The notes under the pieces: generated by a model
What the model was told of the DNA's origin: nothing
The model's input: the letters and a program-made list of their open reading frames with translations, nothing else
The model's database searches: none
Shown here: positions 1-5,988 of the stretch, in pieces
Numbering within the stretch: the stretch's first letter is position 1
Layout of the letters: each line of letters opens with the position of its first letter
Program-made: the position numbers and the translations under genes
Virus record (IMG/VR): IMGVR_UViG_3300034062_005249
Span: 1-31,859 of that record
DNA length: 31,859 nucleotides
Source of the DNA: a virus
Direction: 5' to 3' (one strand)

Positions 1-74
1 AGCAAGCACCAGCAAGCGCAATTGTAAGTCAGCACCACCTAGAGTGGTTCATTAACCCAGTAGATGAGGAATAA
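1..74 (+). CDS. 3' end of an unidentified phage gene (partial)
   Basis: An open frame enters the window at base 3 and stops at TAA 72-74, giving about 23 residues ending in EWFINPVDEE. It is assigned because its stop lies one base before the next start (76), the tight coupling seen throughout the window. Too short to identify. Confidence 0.5.
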   Translation, partial: QAPASAIVSQHHLEWFINPVDEE

Positions 75-75
75 G

Positions 76-315
76 ATGATTGATCTAGAAAATGATGATA
101 CTATTCAGATTGTGGACTATGTAAAAGTTGATGTGCTAACTTCAGGGCAATTAGAAATTGACGACAATATCTTAATTGCTGATGAGGTTGTGTCTATTGT
201 AGATATAGTTTCACTACGTGATGGATACACTTTAGAAATTGTAAATGATTTTGGTGAAAGAGAAATAATTGAAGTTGGCGAATACGACCAATTTGATTTA
301 ATGATGTTGCAATAA
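76..315 (+). CDS. small acidic hypothetical protein (79 aa)
   Basis: Not recognised. The protein is very acidic and rich in Ile/Val, with repeated short stretches of the type DDxIxI, so a small beta-rich fold is likely. An in-frame ATG at 64 exists, but 76 is preferred: GAGGA at 66-70 is a well-placed ribosome site and the upstream gene stops at 74. It is the last gene before a GC-rich patch (319-330) and a CRP-like site. Confidence 0.65.
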   Translation: MIDLENDDTIQIVDYVKVDVLTSGQLEIDDNILIADEVVSIVDIVSLRDGYTLEIVNDFGEREIIEVGEYDQFDLMMLQ

Positions 316-331
316 AAGCGGGGCGGCCTTT

Positions 332-347
332 TGTGACCTTGATCACA
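332..347. promoter_or_regulatory. CRP/GlxR-like operator 1
   Basis: TGTGA-CCTTGA-TCACA, a perfect match to both half-sites of the CRP family consensus. Its centre is about 58 bp upstream of the predicted transcription start at 398, close to the class I activator position. Which protein binds it is not known; no CRP gene is visible here, so a host regulator is inferred. Confidence 0.7.
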
Positions 348-362
348 CCTAATTAAGAAGAC

Positions 363-391
363 TTGATATTTTTCCTGATTTAGGGTAAAAT
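363..391 (+). promoter_or_regulatory. leaderless promoter for the GP88-like gene
   Basis: TTGATA (363-368), 17-nt spacer, TAAAAT (386-391). The ATG at 398 follows after exactly 6 nt, where transcription should start, so the mRNA is predicted to be leaderless. No ribosome site precedes the ATG. A TTAAGAAGAC box sits directly before the -35, as at four other promoters here. Confidence 0.75.
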
Positions 392-397
392 TATTAT

Positions 398-1117
398 ATG
401 CCACTACTTAGAAGTAAAGATAGGAAAGTTACAAATGCCGTTAGCCCCAATGGAAAAACACCAACAATTGCAAACACCTTCGGTCTCCCTGCTGGAAAGT
501 CTTATTCCTGCCCTGGAGCGACTAGCGTATGCGAGAGTGTTTGTTATGCTGGCAAACTGGAAAAAGTATTCCCAACAGTAAAAAAGAATTTACTACACAA
601 CTGGGAATTACTTAAAGACGCAGATAGCGACACAATGGTATCTCTACTATCAGAAATGATAGATGAGTTTATTAAAGATTGCGATAAGCGCAATGCACAA
701 AAGTTATTCCGTATCCACTGGGACGGAGATTTCTTTAACGACACTTATACTAATGCTTGGAAAACAGTCATTCTAAATAATCCTAGCATTCAATTTTGGG
801 TATACACGAGAGTTAAGTCTGCTGCACTCATCCTAAAGGATACTGCTAATCTTTCTTTATATTATTCTACAGATAGTGAGAATGTAAAGATTGGCGTTGA
901 TCTAAAAAACACTCATGGAATTCGCTTAGCATACCTTGCCAAAAATTTTGCGGTAGGTCAAGCGGATATGAAAGCAATGATAGGTAAGGTAGGGGCTAAG
1001 TGTCCTGAAAATAATAAACAGATACCACTTATCTCTACAAAAGGCTCCGCTTGCGTTTCGTGTTCTTTATGTGTATACTCAAAGAGCGACATTGTATTCT
1101 CGTCAAGCAAGAAATGA
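398..1117 (+). CDS. GP88-like cysteine-rich phage protein (239 aa)
   Basis: Resembles the actinophage gene product 88 (GP88) family, whose function is unknown. Seen: an N-terminal cysteine cluster C38-x6-C45-x3-C49 inside the NTFGLPAG...SCPGATSVC region, the motif HWDGDFFN at 107-114, and a second cluster with C202 and C219-x2-C222-x2-C225 near the C-terminus. The six or seven conserved-looking cysteines suggest a bound metal or Fe-S cluster (inference). Its leaderless promoter and CRP-like site suggest separate, regulated expression from the preceding genes. Confidence 0.8.
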   Translation: MPLLRSKDRKVTNAVSPNGKTPTIANTFGLPAGKSYSCPGATSVCESVCYAGKLEKVFPTVKKNLLHNWELLKDADSDTMVSLLSEMIDEFIKDCDKRNAQKLFRIHWDGDFFNDTYTNAWKTVILNNPSIQFWVYTRVKSAALILKDTANLSLYYSTDSENVKIGVDLKNTHGIRLAYLAKNFAVGQADMKAMIGKVGAKCPENNKQIPLISTKGSACVSCSLCVYSKSDIVFSSSKK

Positions 1118-1123
1118 GGAGTT

Positions 1124-1189
1124 ATGGAGTTAGTAGTATTAACTATCCTATTTATTATAATCCTATCAGCAGGGCTAGGTCATAAGTAA
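1124..1189 (+). CDS. 21-residue single-pass membrane peptide
   Basis: MELVVLTILFIIILSAGLGHK: almost the whole peptide is one hydrophobic segment. The start is well supported by GAGGAGTT directly before the ATG, 6 nt after the stop of the GP88-like gene, so the two should be co-translated. Such mini-proteins can tune membrane partners, but no role can be read from the sequence. Confidence 0.6.
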   Translation: MELVVLTILFIIILSAGLGHK

Positions 1190-1206
1190 TGTCCGATTTG
1201 TCCTAA

Positions 1207-1222
1207 TGTGATGTATCTCACA
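1207..1222. promoter_or_regulatory. CRP/GlxR-like operator 2
   Basis: TGTGA-TGTATC-TCACA with the TA at the centre that the actinobacterial GlxR consensus prefers. The centre is about 83 bp upstream of the predicted start of the 1263 promoter. A second, weaker inverted repeat (TCTCA-N5-TGAGA, 1232-1246) lies between it and the -35. Confidence 0.7.
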
Positions 1223-1262
1223 AAGAAATAATCTCAAAATGTGAGAAATCTAAGAAATGGAT

Positions 1263-1291
1263 TTGTATTTTTATCCAAAAAATGTTAGACT
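1263..1291 (+). promoter_or_regulatory. promoter with short leader (for the 1327 gene)
   Basis: TTGTAT (1263-1268), 17-nt spacer, TAGACT (1286-1291). The block AAAAAATGTTAGACT is shared base for base with the 2038 promoter. Transcription should start near 1298, leaving a leader of about 29 nt with a strong ribosome site. TAAGAA lies just upstream of the -35. Confidence 0.7.
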
Positions 1292-1326
1292 TATACAGTA
1301 AGCAAAAACCAACAAGAAGGAGAACC

Positions 1327-1491
1327 ATGTCCGTATCAAACGCAACATACAAAGTAGGAGATACCTACACAAGCCAAAAGTCAAAAGCAACAGGCGTTAT
1401 CAAAGAAATCGTGCCACAGGCAAATGGTAATGTTCGTGTTAAGTTAGATGTTGCTGGCGCAACTCGCTGGACTACTTGGACAGCAAAGTAA
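1327..1491 (+). CDS. small KOW/SH3-like protein, paralogue A (54 aa)
   Basis: Pattern YKVGDTYTSQKSKATGVIKEI followed by short beta-strand-like segments suggests a small SH3/KOW-like barrel; function unknown. The start is fixed by AGAAGGAG six bases before the ATG; an in-frame ATG at 1282 lies inside the promoter and is rejected. It is a paralogue of the 2105 protein (Y-x-[IV]-G-D-x-[FY]-T-x2-K...TG-x-I). Each copy sits in the same module: promoter, short leader, gene, pseudoknot. Confidence 0.75.
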   Translation: MSVSNATYKVGDTYTSQKSKATGVIKEIVPQANGNVRVKLDVAGATRWTTWTAK

Positions 1492-1493
1492 TC

Positions 1494-1540
1494 TTAGCCT
1501 AGTGGCTAAAAGTCCTGAGCATGACTACTAAAACTGCTCA
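1494..1540 (+). ncRNA. 3' RNA element 1: hairpin plus H-type pseudoknot
   Basis: Three bases after the stop: hairpin TTAGCC-TAGT-GGCTAA (1494-1509), then stem 1 AGTC (1511-1514)/GACT (1523-1526). The loop bases TGAGCA (1516-1521) pair with TGCTCA (1535-1540) across an A-rich linker. This is the H-type pseudoknot geometry: L1 1 nt, S2 6 bp, L2 1 nt, L3 8 nt. Four more copies with compensatory stem changes lie at 2280, 2991, 4185 and 6493. Function unknown; a 3'-end or transcript-stability element is likely. Confidence 0.7.
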
Positions 1541-1588
1541 ACTTAATACCCCCATCAAACCCACCAAACAGAAACGGAAACAAACTAA

Positions 1589-2011
1589 ATGGCAAGAGGC
1601 AAAGCAATAAATGTAAAAATCGCTACACCAAAAGTTATTACAGCCCTAACAAATAAGTTAGCAGAACTAGAGGCTAACTACAAGAAGCAAGACGAGAACG
1701 AAGCAAAGTATAACGAAGCACTAGAGGCTTGGAAAAAAGAATTATTTGCTTTCGCTATCGCTAACATAGATAAGGCTCAAAATGTGCGAACAAACTATCG
1801 TCAATGGTCAAACAACCTTAATGTTGATTTTGATTTAACAGTTAAGGAAGGCGAGTTCCCTGCTGAACCAACTAGGGATTTTGAGCAAATCCATCAGCAC
1901 ACTTATCGTGAAATGAAAGAGGAAATCTCTAACGCTATCCGTATCCTTTTAATGACGGACGAGGAAACAGTTAGCACTAGCACCTACAACGCTATTGCTC
2001 GTTATCTTTAA
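1589..2011 (+). CDS. hypothetical protein (140 aa), helical
   Basis: No recognised domain. The first half (about residues 15-60) is a Lys/Glu-rich helix with coiled-coil character, and the rest is mixed. The ATG is preceded by only a weak purine tract. Pseudoknot element 1 ends about 48 bases upstream, so the gene may be read through from the 1263 promoter. The stop codon is inside a perfect 7-bp inverted repeat (GTTATCT/AGATAAC, 2001-2020), which could end this transcript or act as an operator for the next promoter. Confidence 0.7.
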   Translation: MARGKAINVKIATPKVITALTNKLAELEANYKKQDENEAKYNEALEAWKKELFAFAIANIDKAQNVRTNYRQWSNNLNVDFDLTVKEGEFPAEPTRDFEQIHQHTYREMKEEISNAIRILLMTDEETVSTSTYNAIARYL

Positions 2012-2025
2012 TTAGATAACTAGGT

Positions 2026-2066
2026 GGGGAAGGGTATTTGACTTCCCCCCTAAAAAATGTTAGACT
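2026..2066 (+). promoter_or_regulatory. promoter with inverted repeat over the -35 (for the 2105 gene)
   Basis: TTGACT (2038-2043), 17-nt spacer, TAGACT (2061-2066), predicted start near 2073. An inverted repeat GGGGAAG (2026-2032)/CTTCCCC (2042-2048) encloses the -35. The same arrangement recurs at the 6418 promoter. This promoter lacks a CRP-like site, so it may belong to a different control class. Confidence 0.7.
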
Positions 2067-2104
2067 AAGTAAGTAAGCAAACACCACAACAGAAAAGGAA
2101 AATC

Positions 2105-2275
2105 ATGACACTAGGCGGTTACACATACCAAATCGGTGATTTATTCACCACAAGCAAAACAGGCGTTACAGGTAGAATTGTAAAGTTCTCACCTATCAAC
2201 TCTAAACTAACTCGTATTTCTTTACAGTTAGCAAATGGTTCTCGTCGTCTTGCTATGGTAAGCACAACTAAATAA
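2105..2275 (+). CDS. small KOW/SH3-like protein, paralogue B (56 aa)
   Basis: MTLGGYTYQIGDLFTTSKTG is followed by VTGRIVKFSP and a beta-rich C-terminal half. Aligned by eye with the 1327 protein, the positions Y-x-[IV]-G-D, T-x2-K and T-G-x-I are shared, so the two are paralogues. The start has AAAAGGAAAA upstream and follows the leader of the 2038 promoter, which is itself related to the 1263 promoter. The duplication therefore includes control sequences. Function unknown. Confidence 0.7.
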   Translation: MTLGGYTYQIGDLFTTSKTGVTGRIVKFSPINSKLTRISLQLANGSRRLAMVSTTK

Positions 2276-2279
2276 TAAA

Positions 2280-2309
2280 AACTCCTGAGCATGAGTTCTA
2301 AACTGCTCA
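2280..2309 (+). ncRNA. 3' pseudoknot element 2
   Basis: Starts four bases after the stop of the 2105 gene. Stem 1 is ACTC (2281-2284)/GAGT (2293-2296), extendable by one A-T pair. Loop TGAGCA (2286-2291) pairs with TGCTCA (2304-2309). Compared with element 1, the second stem-1 pair differs on both strands (G-C to C-G), a compensatory change. Confidence 0.7.
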
Positions 2310-2319
2310 CCTTTTAATT

Positions 2320-2337
2320 GCCCCAAAAAATCGGGGC
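2320..2337 (+). terminator. weak GC hairpin after pseudoknot element 2
   Basis: GCCCC (2320-2324), 8-nt loop, GGGGC (2333-2337), then CGCCCTTT. The T run is short, so termination is uncertain. Similar GGGGCG patches sit upstream of other CRP-like sites (319-330) and after the tRNA-Asp (4298-4308). Confidence 0.35.
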
Positions 2338-2343
2338 GCCCTT

Positions 2344-2359
2344 TGTGATCTAAATCACA
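2344..2359. promoter_or_regulatory. CRP/GlxR-like operator 3
   Basis: TGTGA-TCTAAA-TCACA, both half-sites perfect and TA at the centre. The centre is about 75 bp upstream of the predicted start of the 2392 promoter. Confidence 0.7.
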
Positions 2360-2391
2360 TCTCATTATTTGAGACTAATTAAGAACTGGAC

Positions 2392-2420
2392 TTGCATTTC
2401 CCCAATCATCCTGATATTAT
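2392..2420 (+). promoter_or_regulatory. promoter for the 2453 gene
   Basis: TTGCAT (2392-2397), 17-nt spacer beginning TTCCCC, TATTAT (2415-2420). Start expected near 2427, giving a leader of about 26 nt. A TTAAGAA box precedes the -35. Confidence 0.7.
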
Positions 2421-2452
2421 TATATTAACAACAACAGAAAGCAGGCCCCGCA

Positions 2453-2932
2453 ATGTCAACCAATATCAATGACGCCGTAACAATTGACAAACTAGAAGTA
2501 CCTTATAATCCAAATTTACTCGTAACCTATAAAGCAATCGCAGGCACATATGCTGCTCCTGAAGAGGCAACATATCTAACATCCAAGGTAACAGAACTTG
2601 AATGGGACCTACACAGTGCTCGTGCTAAAGAAGATTCATTGCGTAGTATTCAAGGAACAGTGAGACAACTTGAAGACAATATTGTAGAATGGTATGACCC
2701 TAACTATTCTAAAGAAGAAGTTCTTGTAGCGCTATGTGAACTCTTTGGTATTAATCCAGTTAAGGAAATTGAAGTACAAGGAACAGTCACATTCACTGGA
2801 ACAATCAGTGTACCAATGTCAGAAATTGCTGACTTTGACTTAAGCAATGTTTCAATTGAGGCTGATTTAAGTTCATATGACTATGACGCAGACTTAAATG
2901 TAGACGAAGTTACAGTTGAAGAGGCATATTAA
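2453..2932 (+). CDS. conserved-type phage hypothetical protein (159 aa)
   Basis: No enzyme motif seen. Residues 40-75 form a charged helix; about residues 105-159 are acidic with alternating beta-type sequence (VQGTVTFTGTISVP and later Asp/Glu-rich stretches), suggesting a helical N-terminal part joined to an acidic beta-rich tail. Expressed from its own CRP-linked promoter and followed by a structured 3' region with two hairpins and a pseudoknot, so probably a single-gene transcript. Confidence 0.7.
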   Translation: MSTNINDAVTIDKLEVPYNPNLLVTYKAIAGTYAAPEEATYLTSKVTELEWDLHSARAKEDSLRSIQGTVRQLEDNIVEWYDPNYSKEEVLVALCELFGINPVKEIEVQGTVTFTGTISVPMSEIADFDLSNVSIEADLSSYDYDADLNVDEVTVEEAY

Positions 2933-2935
2933 ATT

Positions 2936-3030
2936 TGATAGGGGGCTATCAGAACTGGCCACGGTACAGCCAGTATAAATAAGGGGCCAAAGATCCTGAG
3001 CATGATTTAAAACTGCTTATTTTTTCTTTT
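2936..3030 (+). ncRNA. structured 3' region with pseudoknot element 3 and T tract
   Basis: Two hairpins come first: TGATAG-GGGG-CTATCA (2936-2951) and ACTGGC/GCCAGT (2954-2974). The pseudoknot follows: AGATC (2991-2995)/GATTT (3004-3008), and TGAGCA (2997-3002) with TGCTTA (3014-3019). The C-to-T change in the last strand keeps pairing as G-U. TTTTTTCTTTT (3020-3030) follows, so this copy could also act as an intrinsic terminator. Confidence 0.7.
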
Positions 3031-3044
3031 AAAATCCCGCCCCC

Positions 3045-3060
3045 CGTGATCTATATCACA
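3045..3060. promoter_or_regulatory. CRP/GlxR-like operator 4
   Basis: CGTGA-TCTATA-TCACA: one mismatch in the left half-site, TA at the centre. The centre is about 83 bp upstream of the start predicted for the 3101 promoter, the same distance as operator 2 from its promoter. Confidence 0.65.
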
Positions 3061-3100
3061 CCAGGAAATGTCCGAATTGTCCAATGTTTAAGAAGATGAA

Positions 3101-3129
3101 TTGACATTCCCCAAAATTTTTGCTATGCT
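3101..3129 (+). promoter_or_regulatory. strong promoter for the DUF932 gene
   Basis: Consensus TTGACA (3101-3106), 17-nt spacer beginning TTCCCC, TATGCT (3124-3129). Start expected near 3136, leaving a leader of about 26 nt. TTAAGAAG lies upstream of the -35. Confidence 0.75.
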
Positions 3130-3161
3130 TAATTAAACAATCTACAGAAAGAAGAAAACTC

Positions 3162-4178
3162 ATGGCACATGACCTAGAAGAACAAAACGGAAAAACATCT
3201 TTTGCATCTTTCCGTGAACCTGCATGGCATGGATTGGGTACTGTCTTTACAGAAGAAAAAACAACATCGGAAATGCTGGAAGCAGCAAGTCTAAATGGTT
3301 GGAATGTTCGTCTTGAAGATATGCCTATCCCATCACACTTAACAAGCGACAAAGAATACCAATATGTTGTTCGTACAAATCCTACTGACAAAACACAAAC
3401 CGACGTGTTGGGTGTTGTTGGTGAGCGTTACCATGTATTGCAAAATGAAGATTTATTTTCATTTGGCGATAACATTTTAGATGGTGGTGGACGTTGGGAG
3501 ACTGCTGGCTCAATTAAAGGTGGTCGTGTTGTGTTCGGTGCTTTAGCACTAGAGCGTGAAACTATCCTTGACCCTAGTGGTGTTGCAGATAAGGTTAAAA
3601 CCTATCTTCTCATTAACACATCGCATGATGGCTCAATCGCAATTCAAGCAAGCATTACACCTGTTCGTGTTGTGTGCGCTAATACTCTTAACCTTGCGTT
3701 AAATCGCACTAAGAAAAAAGATGGCGTTAAGCAATCTTTCAAGATTCGTCACACACAAACCGCAAATGGTAAAGTGCAAATTGCTCGTGAGACTTTAGGT
3801 CTTGCCAATAAGTACATGGACGAATTTGATATGATGGCTAAAGCCATGATTGAAAAGACTGTTGATGCTAAAATGTTTAACGACATTATTCTTGCTGCTT
3901 ATCCTAAGCCAGATGCAGATGCAAAAGGCTCATTCAAGAAATGGGAAAATAAAATAGATATGATTAACGATATCTATACTGGTGAATTTAACGGAATGAT
4001 TGCTGGCAATGCGTGGGGTGCTTTCAATGCACTAACTGAGCGTTTAGACTGGTATCGTTCTGCTCGTGGTGGTTCTAACGAATCTATCCTTGCAAGTGCA
4101 TCAGGATTTGACCCTGCAATTAACGCAGAGAAAAATCGCTTACTAAAAGTTGTGCAAAATACTTTGCAACTAGTTTAG
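3162..4178 (+). CDS. DUF932 / TIGR03299-type phage-plasmid protein (338 aa)
   Basis: Matches the pattern of the phage/plasmid-like DUF932 family (TIGR03299): N-terminal PAWHGLGT, VVGERYHVLQNEDLF, GGRVVFGALAL, and a central SITPVRVVCANTLNLAL. The molecular function of this family is not established; members sit near recombination and defence-related genes in phages and plasmids. Length is normal for the family. An in-frame ATG at 3120 falls inside the promoter spacer, so 3162, after a purine-rich GAAAGAAGAAAA, is chosen. Pseudoknot element 4 and a tRNA follow within 45 bases. Confidence 0.85.
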   Translation: MAHDLEEQNGKTSFASFREPAWHGLGTVFTEEKTTSEMLEAASLNGWNVRLEDMPIPSHLTSDKEYQYVVRTNPTDKTQTDVLGVVGERYHVLQNEDLFSFGDNILDGGGRWETAGSIKGGRVVFGALALERETILDPSGVADKVKTYLLINTSHDGSIAIQASITPVRVVCANTLNLALNRTKKKDGVKQSFKIRHTQTANGKVQIARETLGLANKYMDEFDMMAKAMIEKTVDAKMFNDIILAAYPKPDADAKGSFKKWENKIDMINDIYTGEFNGMIAGNAWGAFNALTERLDWYRSARGGSNESILASASGFDPAINAEKNRLLKVVQNTLQLV

Positions 4179-4184
4179 TAAAAA

Positions 4185-4213
4185 AAATCCTGAGCAAGAT
4201 TTAAAACTGCTCA
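4185..4213 (+). ncRNA. 3' pseudoknot element 4
   Basis: Six bases after the DUF932 stop. Stem 1 AAATC (4185-4189)/GATTT (4198-4202) is fully paired. TGAGCA (4191-4196) pairs with TGCTCA (4208-4213) over the linker AAAAC. It ends six bases before the tRNA-Asp, so a role at the mRNA/tRNA boundary is possible. Confidence 0.7.
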
Positions 4214-4219
4214 CCATTC

Positions 4220-4293
4220 GGAGTGTTAGCATAGTTGGTTAATGCGCTACCCTGTCACGGTAGAGATCACGGGTTCAAGTCCCGTACACTTCG
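4220..4293 (+). tRNA. tRNA-Asp (GTC)
   Basis: Cloverleaf by eye: acceptor GGAGTGT/ACACTTC (one G-T pair), anticodon stem CTACC/GGTAG with loop CTGTCAC, anticodon GTC, and T-arm ACGGG-TTCAAGT-CCCGT. Discriminator G; no encoded CCA. Lies between a pseudoknot element and the GGGGCGCCCC patch. Confidence 0.92.
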
Positions 4294-4354
4294 CAAATGC
4301 GGGGCGCCCCTTCTCTAAAAGTATATTAATACACAAAATCTTTATTAAGAGGAC

Positions 4355-4383
4355 TTGCTTTTTTTCCCGAAACCCTGTAAAAT
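4355..4383 (+). promoter_or_regulatory. leaderless promoter for the 4390 operon
   Basis: TTGCTT (4355-4360), 17-nt spacer, TAAAAT (4378-4383), then 6 nt to the ATG at 4390. TTAAGAGGAC precedes the -35. No CRP-like site upstream. Confidence 0.75.
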
Positions 4384-4389
4384 ATTAAT

Positions 4390-4563
4390 ATGACCCTAAA
4401 AACCGTAGAAAAACTAAGAGCCATGACAGTTGGAAACCTTGTAGATGAAATCTATAATGATAACTACTCTCACCTAGATTTTATGGATAACATGGGTGGA
4501 GACTGTGACTGTGTAATTCACACTACCCTGCAAACCATTCTAGAGTATTGGGAGGTAAAGTAA
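4390..4563 (+). CDS. small hypothetical protein (57 aa)
   Basis: Acidic, with LRAMTVGNLVDEIYNDNYSH and a later CDC pair; not recognised. The start is set by the leaderless promoter: no ribosome site exists and the ATG lies at the predicted transcription start. The stop overlaps the next start as TAATG. Confidence 0.65.
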   Translation: MTLKTVEKLRAMTVGNLVDEIYNDNYSHLDFMDNMGGDCDCVIHTTLQTILEYWEVK

Positions 4564-4739
4564 TGTTAGGTTATACCTATAAAGATATACAAGCCTTTGG
4601 TAATAGTTTAACTTGGGCTATTGATACCGCCAAAAACCAGGGGGATGAACAAAACTATAAACAATTGCTAATAGTATGGGACTTCTTTGAGGGACTACTA
4701 GCAGAAGGGTATATAGATGAAAACACCTACTATGGATAA
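4563..4739 (+). CDS. small hypothetical protein (58 aa)
   Basis: Begins MLGYTYKDIQAFGNSLTWAI; helical, with aromatic residues, not recognised. ATG 4563 is chosen over an in-frame TTG at 4548 because GGAGG (4551-4555) sits at the right distance and the upstream stop overlaps it. Probably translated with its neighbours as a three-gene operon. Confidence 0.65.
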   Translation: MLGYTYKDIQAFGNSLTWAIDTAKNQGDEQNYKQLLIVWDFFEGLLAEGYIDENTYYG

Positions 4740-4956
4740 GACCTGGACTAAGTATGATTATCTATGCACTGATTGTGATGCTCTTATTGAGATAACTACC
4801 CTTGTAAATATCAGAGAGTGGCGTGGCTGGTGTTCCTGTGGATCTGCTAATATAATTAATATTGGGGTATCAGATGCCTTTGCTCCTATCATTACAGATG
4901 TGAGCAAGATCACACCCACACAAGTTGTCAAAGTCAACTCCAACCCTTATAATTAA
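4717..4956 (+). CDS. zinc-ribbon micro-protein (79 aa)
   Basis: One zinc ribbon: CTDC near residues 17-20 and WCSCGS near 38-43, followed by a hydrophobic/polar tail. A related ribbon is encoded at 8449. Start 4717 has AGAAGGG upstream; ATG 4732 is an alternative. The last codons carry the -10 box of the next promoter and a CRP-like site, so coding and control sequence overlap here. Role unknown; nucleic-acid or protein binding is usual for such ribbons. Confidence 0.65.
   Translation: MKTPTMDKTWTKYDYLCTDCDALIEITTLVNIREWRGWCSCGSANIINIGVSDAFAPIITDVSKITPTQVVKVNSNPYN
4899..4914. promoter_or_regulatory. CRP/GlxR-like operator 5 (inside a coding region)
   Basis: TGTGA-GCAAGA-TCACA, both half-sites perfect, inside the 4717 gene (codons for DVSKIT). 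Its centre is about 53 bp upstream of the leaderless start at 4960. Confidence 0.65.
4925..4953 (+). promoter_or_regulatory. leaderless promoter for the 4960 operon
   Basis: TTGTCA (4925-4930), 17-nt spacer, TATAAT (4948-4953), 6 nt, ATG at 4960. It lies wholly within the 3' end of the 4717 gene. Confidence 0.75.
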
Positions 4957-4959
4957 TAT

Positions 4960-5112
4960 ATGGACCTAAACACATTAAGAGAGTATATAAGAATTCACAC
5001 AATATCCCTTGAACAGGATTTGCAAAACGAGGACGGTGCTGATAGTATTGTTCCTTACCTTGAAGGAGCCATTCATGTATCTAAGCACTACTTGGAGATG
5101 ATTGATGAATAA
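4960..5112 (+). CDS. small hypothetical protein (50 aa)
   Basis: MDLNTLREYIRIHTISLEQD... is a predicted all-helical acidic protein, not recognised. First gene of the leaderless 4960-6350 operon. Its end overlaps the next start by eight bases. Confidence 0.6.
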   Translation: MDLNTLREYIRIHTISLEQDLQNEDGADSIVPYLEGAIHVSKHYLEMIDE

Positions 5113-5383
5113 TCTTGACTACGAATTTTCACCACGACTACAAAAGTTAGTAGACATGGGTGAATCAGGTTTGAACATCATTCATGGTGAATTAAAGAAC
5201 CTTATGCTGGCAGCAGAAACACAATTAGATATTGCTCAGAAGGCTGAGGCTGAATCAGAAGAAGCAATGGATTCAATACAGCGAGCCTACTGGGAAGGTC
5301 AGATTGACGCACTCACGACGGTATATCAACTAACATACGATTTATCATTTGCTATCAATGAAAGGATAGAGACAAATGAATGA
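5105..5383 (+). CDS. helical hypothetical protein (92 aa)
   Basis: Mostly helical with an Ala/Glu-rich coiled-coil-like middle (about residues 30-65). ATG 5105 is chosen over the TTG three bases upstream because of TTGGAGATG upstream. The stop overlaps the next ATG (5376). Function unknown. Confidence 0.6.
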   Translation: MNNLDYEFSPRLQKLVDMGESGLNIIHGELKNLMLAAETQLDIAQKAEAESEEAMDSIQRAYWEGQIDALTTVYQLTYDLSFAINERIETNE

Positions 5384-5837
5384 CCTAATACAACTTACAG
5401 AGGAAGAGTGGTTTGATAAATTCAAGCCAATCCCAAACCATATAGATAGCAATGCCTCATTCCAAACTGAGGATGGCGTAGGTTATATGTTTGAGACATA
5501 TGATGACGAGTTGAGGTTTGTCCAATCTCAGGAGCCTAATAGGATATGGACTTATTGTGATGGGGACGACAGAGGTACCTATATATTTCAGGGTATGCGT
5601 ATAGTTAATAGGATTGGTTACTTTGTAACTGCCGTGCCCTTTGATGGTAGCAAGGATTATCAGATACAGATTAGCAGCGAGGGTGTTTACGAATGTCCTA
5701 ACTGTTATGAGATATGGGAAGATGAAGCAGCAGCCTTACATTATGAAAAGTTTGAGGATTTGGAAAAATGTGCTGGTTGCGCTACAATAGAAGAAATAGC
5801 AGAACTAGATGAAATGGAGAACCACACTCTTGGCTAG
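5376..5837 (+). CDS. conserved actinophage-type protein with C-terminal zinc site (153 aa)
   Basis: N-terminal part LTEEEWFDKFKPIPNHID and the segment ETYDDELRFVQSQ with WTYCDGDD are of a type I associate with actinophage hypothetical proteins. The C-terminal part holds CPNC (about 108-111) and a later CAGC (about 133-136), which could form a zinc ribbon. No catalytic motif seen. Overlapped at both ends by its operon neighbours. Confidence 0.7.
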   Translation: MNDLIQLTEEEWFDKFKPIPNHIDSNASFQTEDGVGYMFETYDDELRFVQSQEPNRIWTYCDGDDRGTYIFQGMRIVNRIGYFVTAVPFDGSKDYQIQISSEGVYECPNCYEIWEDEAAALHYEKFEDLEKCAGCATIEEIAELDEMENHTLG

Positions 5838-5988
5838 ATGGGAAATAGAAGTAATATTTGAACCAACAGGCGATTACATGAACTTTGAGTATGAGACTGA
5901 CAATGAAGATGAAGACAGCATCTTTAATGAGATATCTAACCAACTATCAATCGTACCAAATCTAATTGAGAAGAATGAGGAAGAGTAA
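5830..5988 (+). CDS. small acidic protein with TTG start (52 aa)
   Basis: TTG at 5830 is supported by GGAGA at 5816-5820; the next in-frame ATG (5878) would remove the well-formed segment ARWEIEVIFEPTGDY. Very acidic C-terminal half. Stop overlaps the next gene as TAATG. Not recognised. Confidence 0.6.
   Translation: MARWEIEVIFEPTGDYMNFEYETDNEDEDSIFNEISNQLSIVPNLIEKNEEE

Noticed and set aside
1511-1540. preQ1 or similar known small pseudoknot riboswitch
   Set aside because: Geometry is similar, but the conserved loop bases differ, and the element sits 3' of genes in four of five cases, not in leaders.
3120-3161. Earlier start for the DUF932 gene at 3120
   Set aside because: It lies within the spacer and -10 of a near-consensus promoter, before the predicted transcription start.
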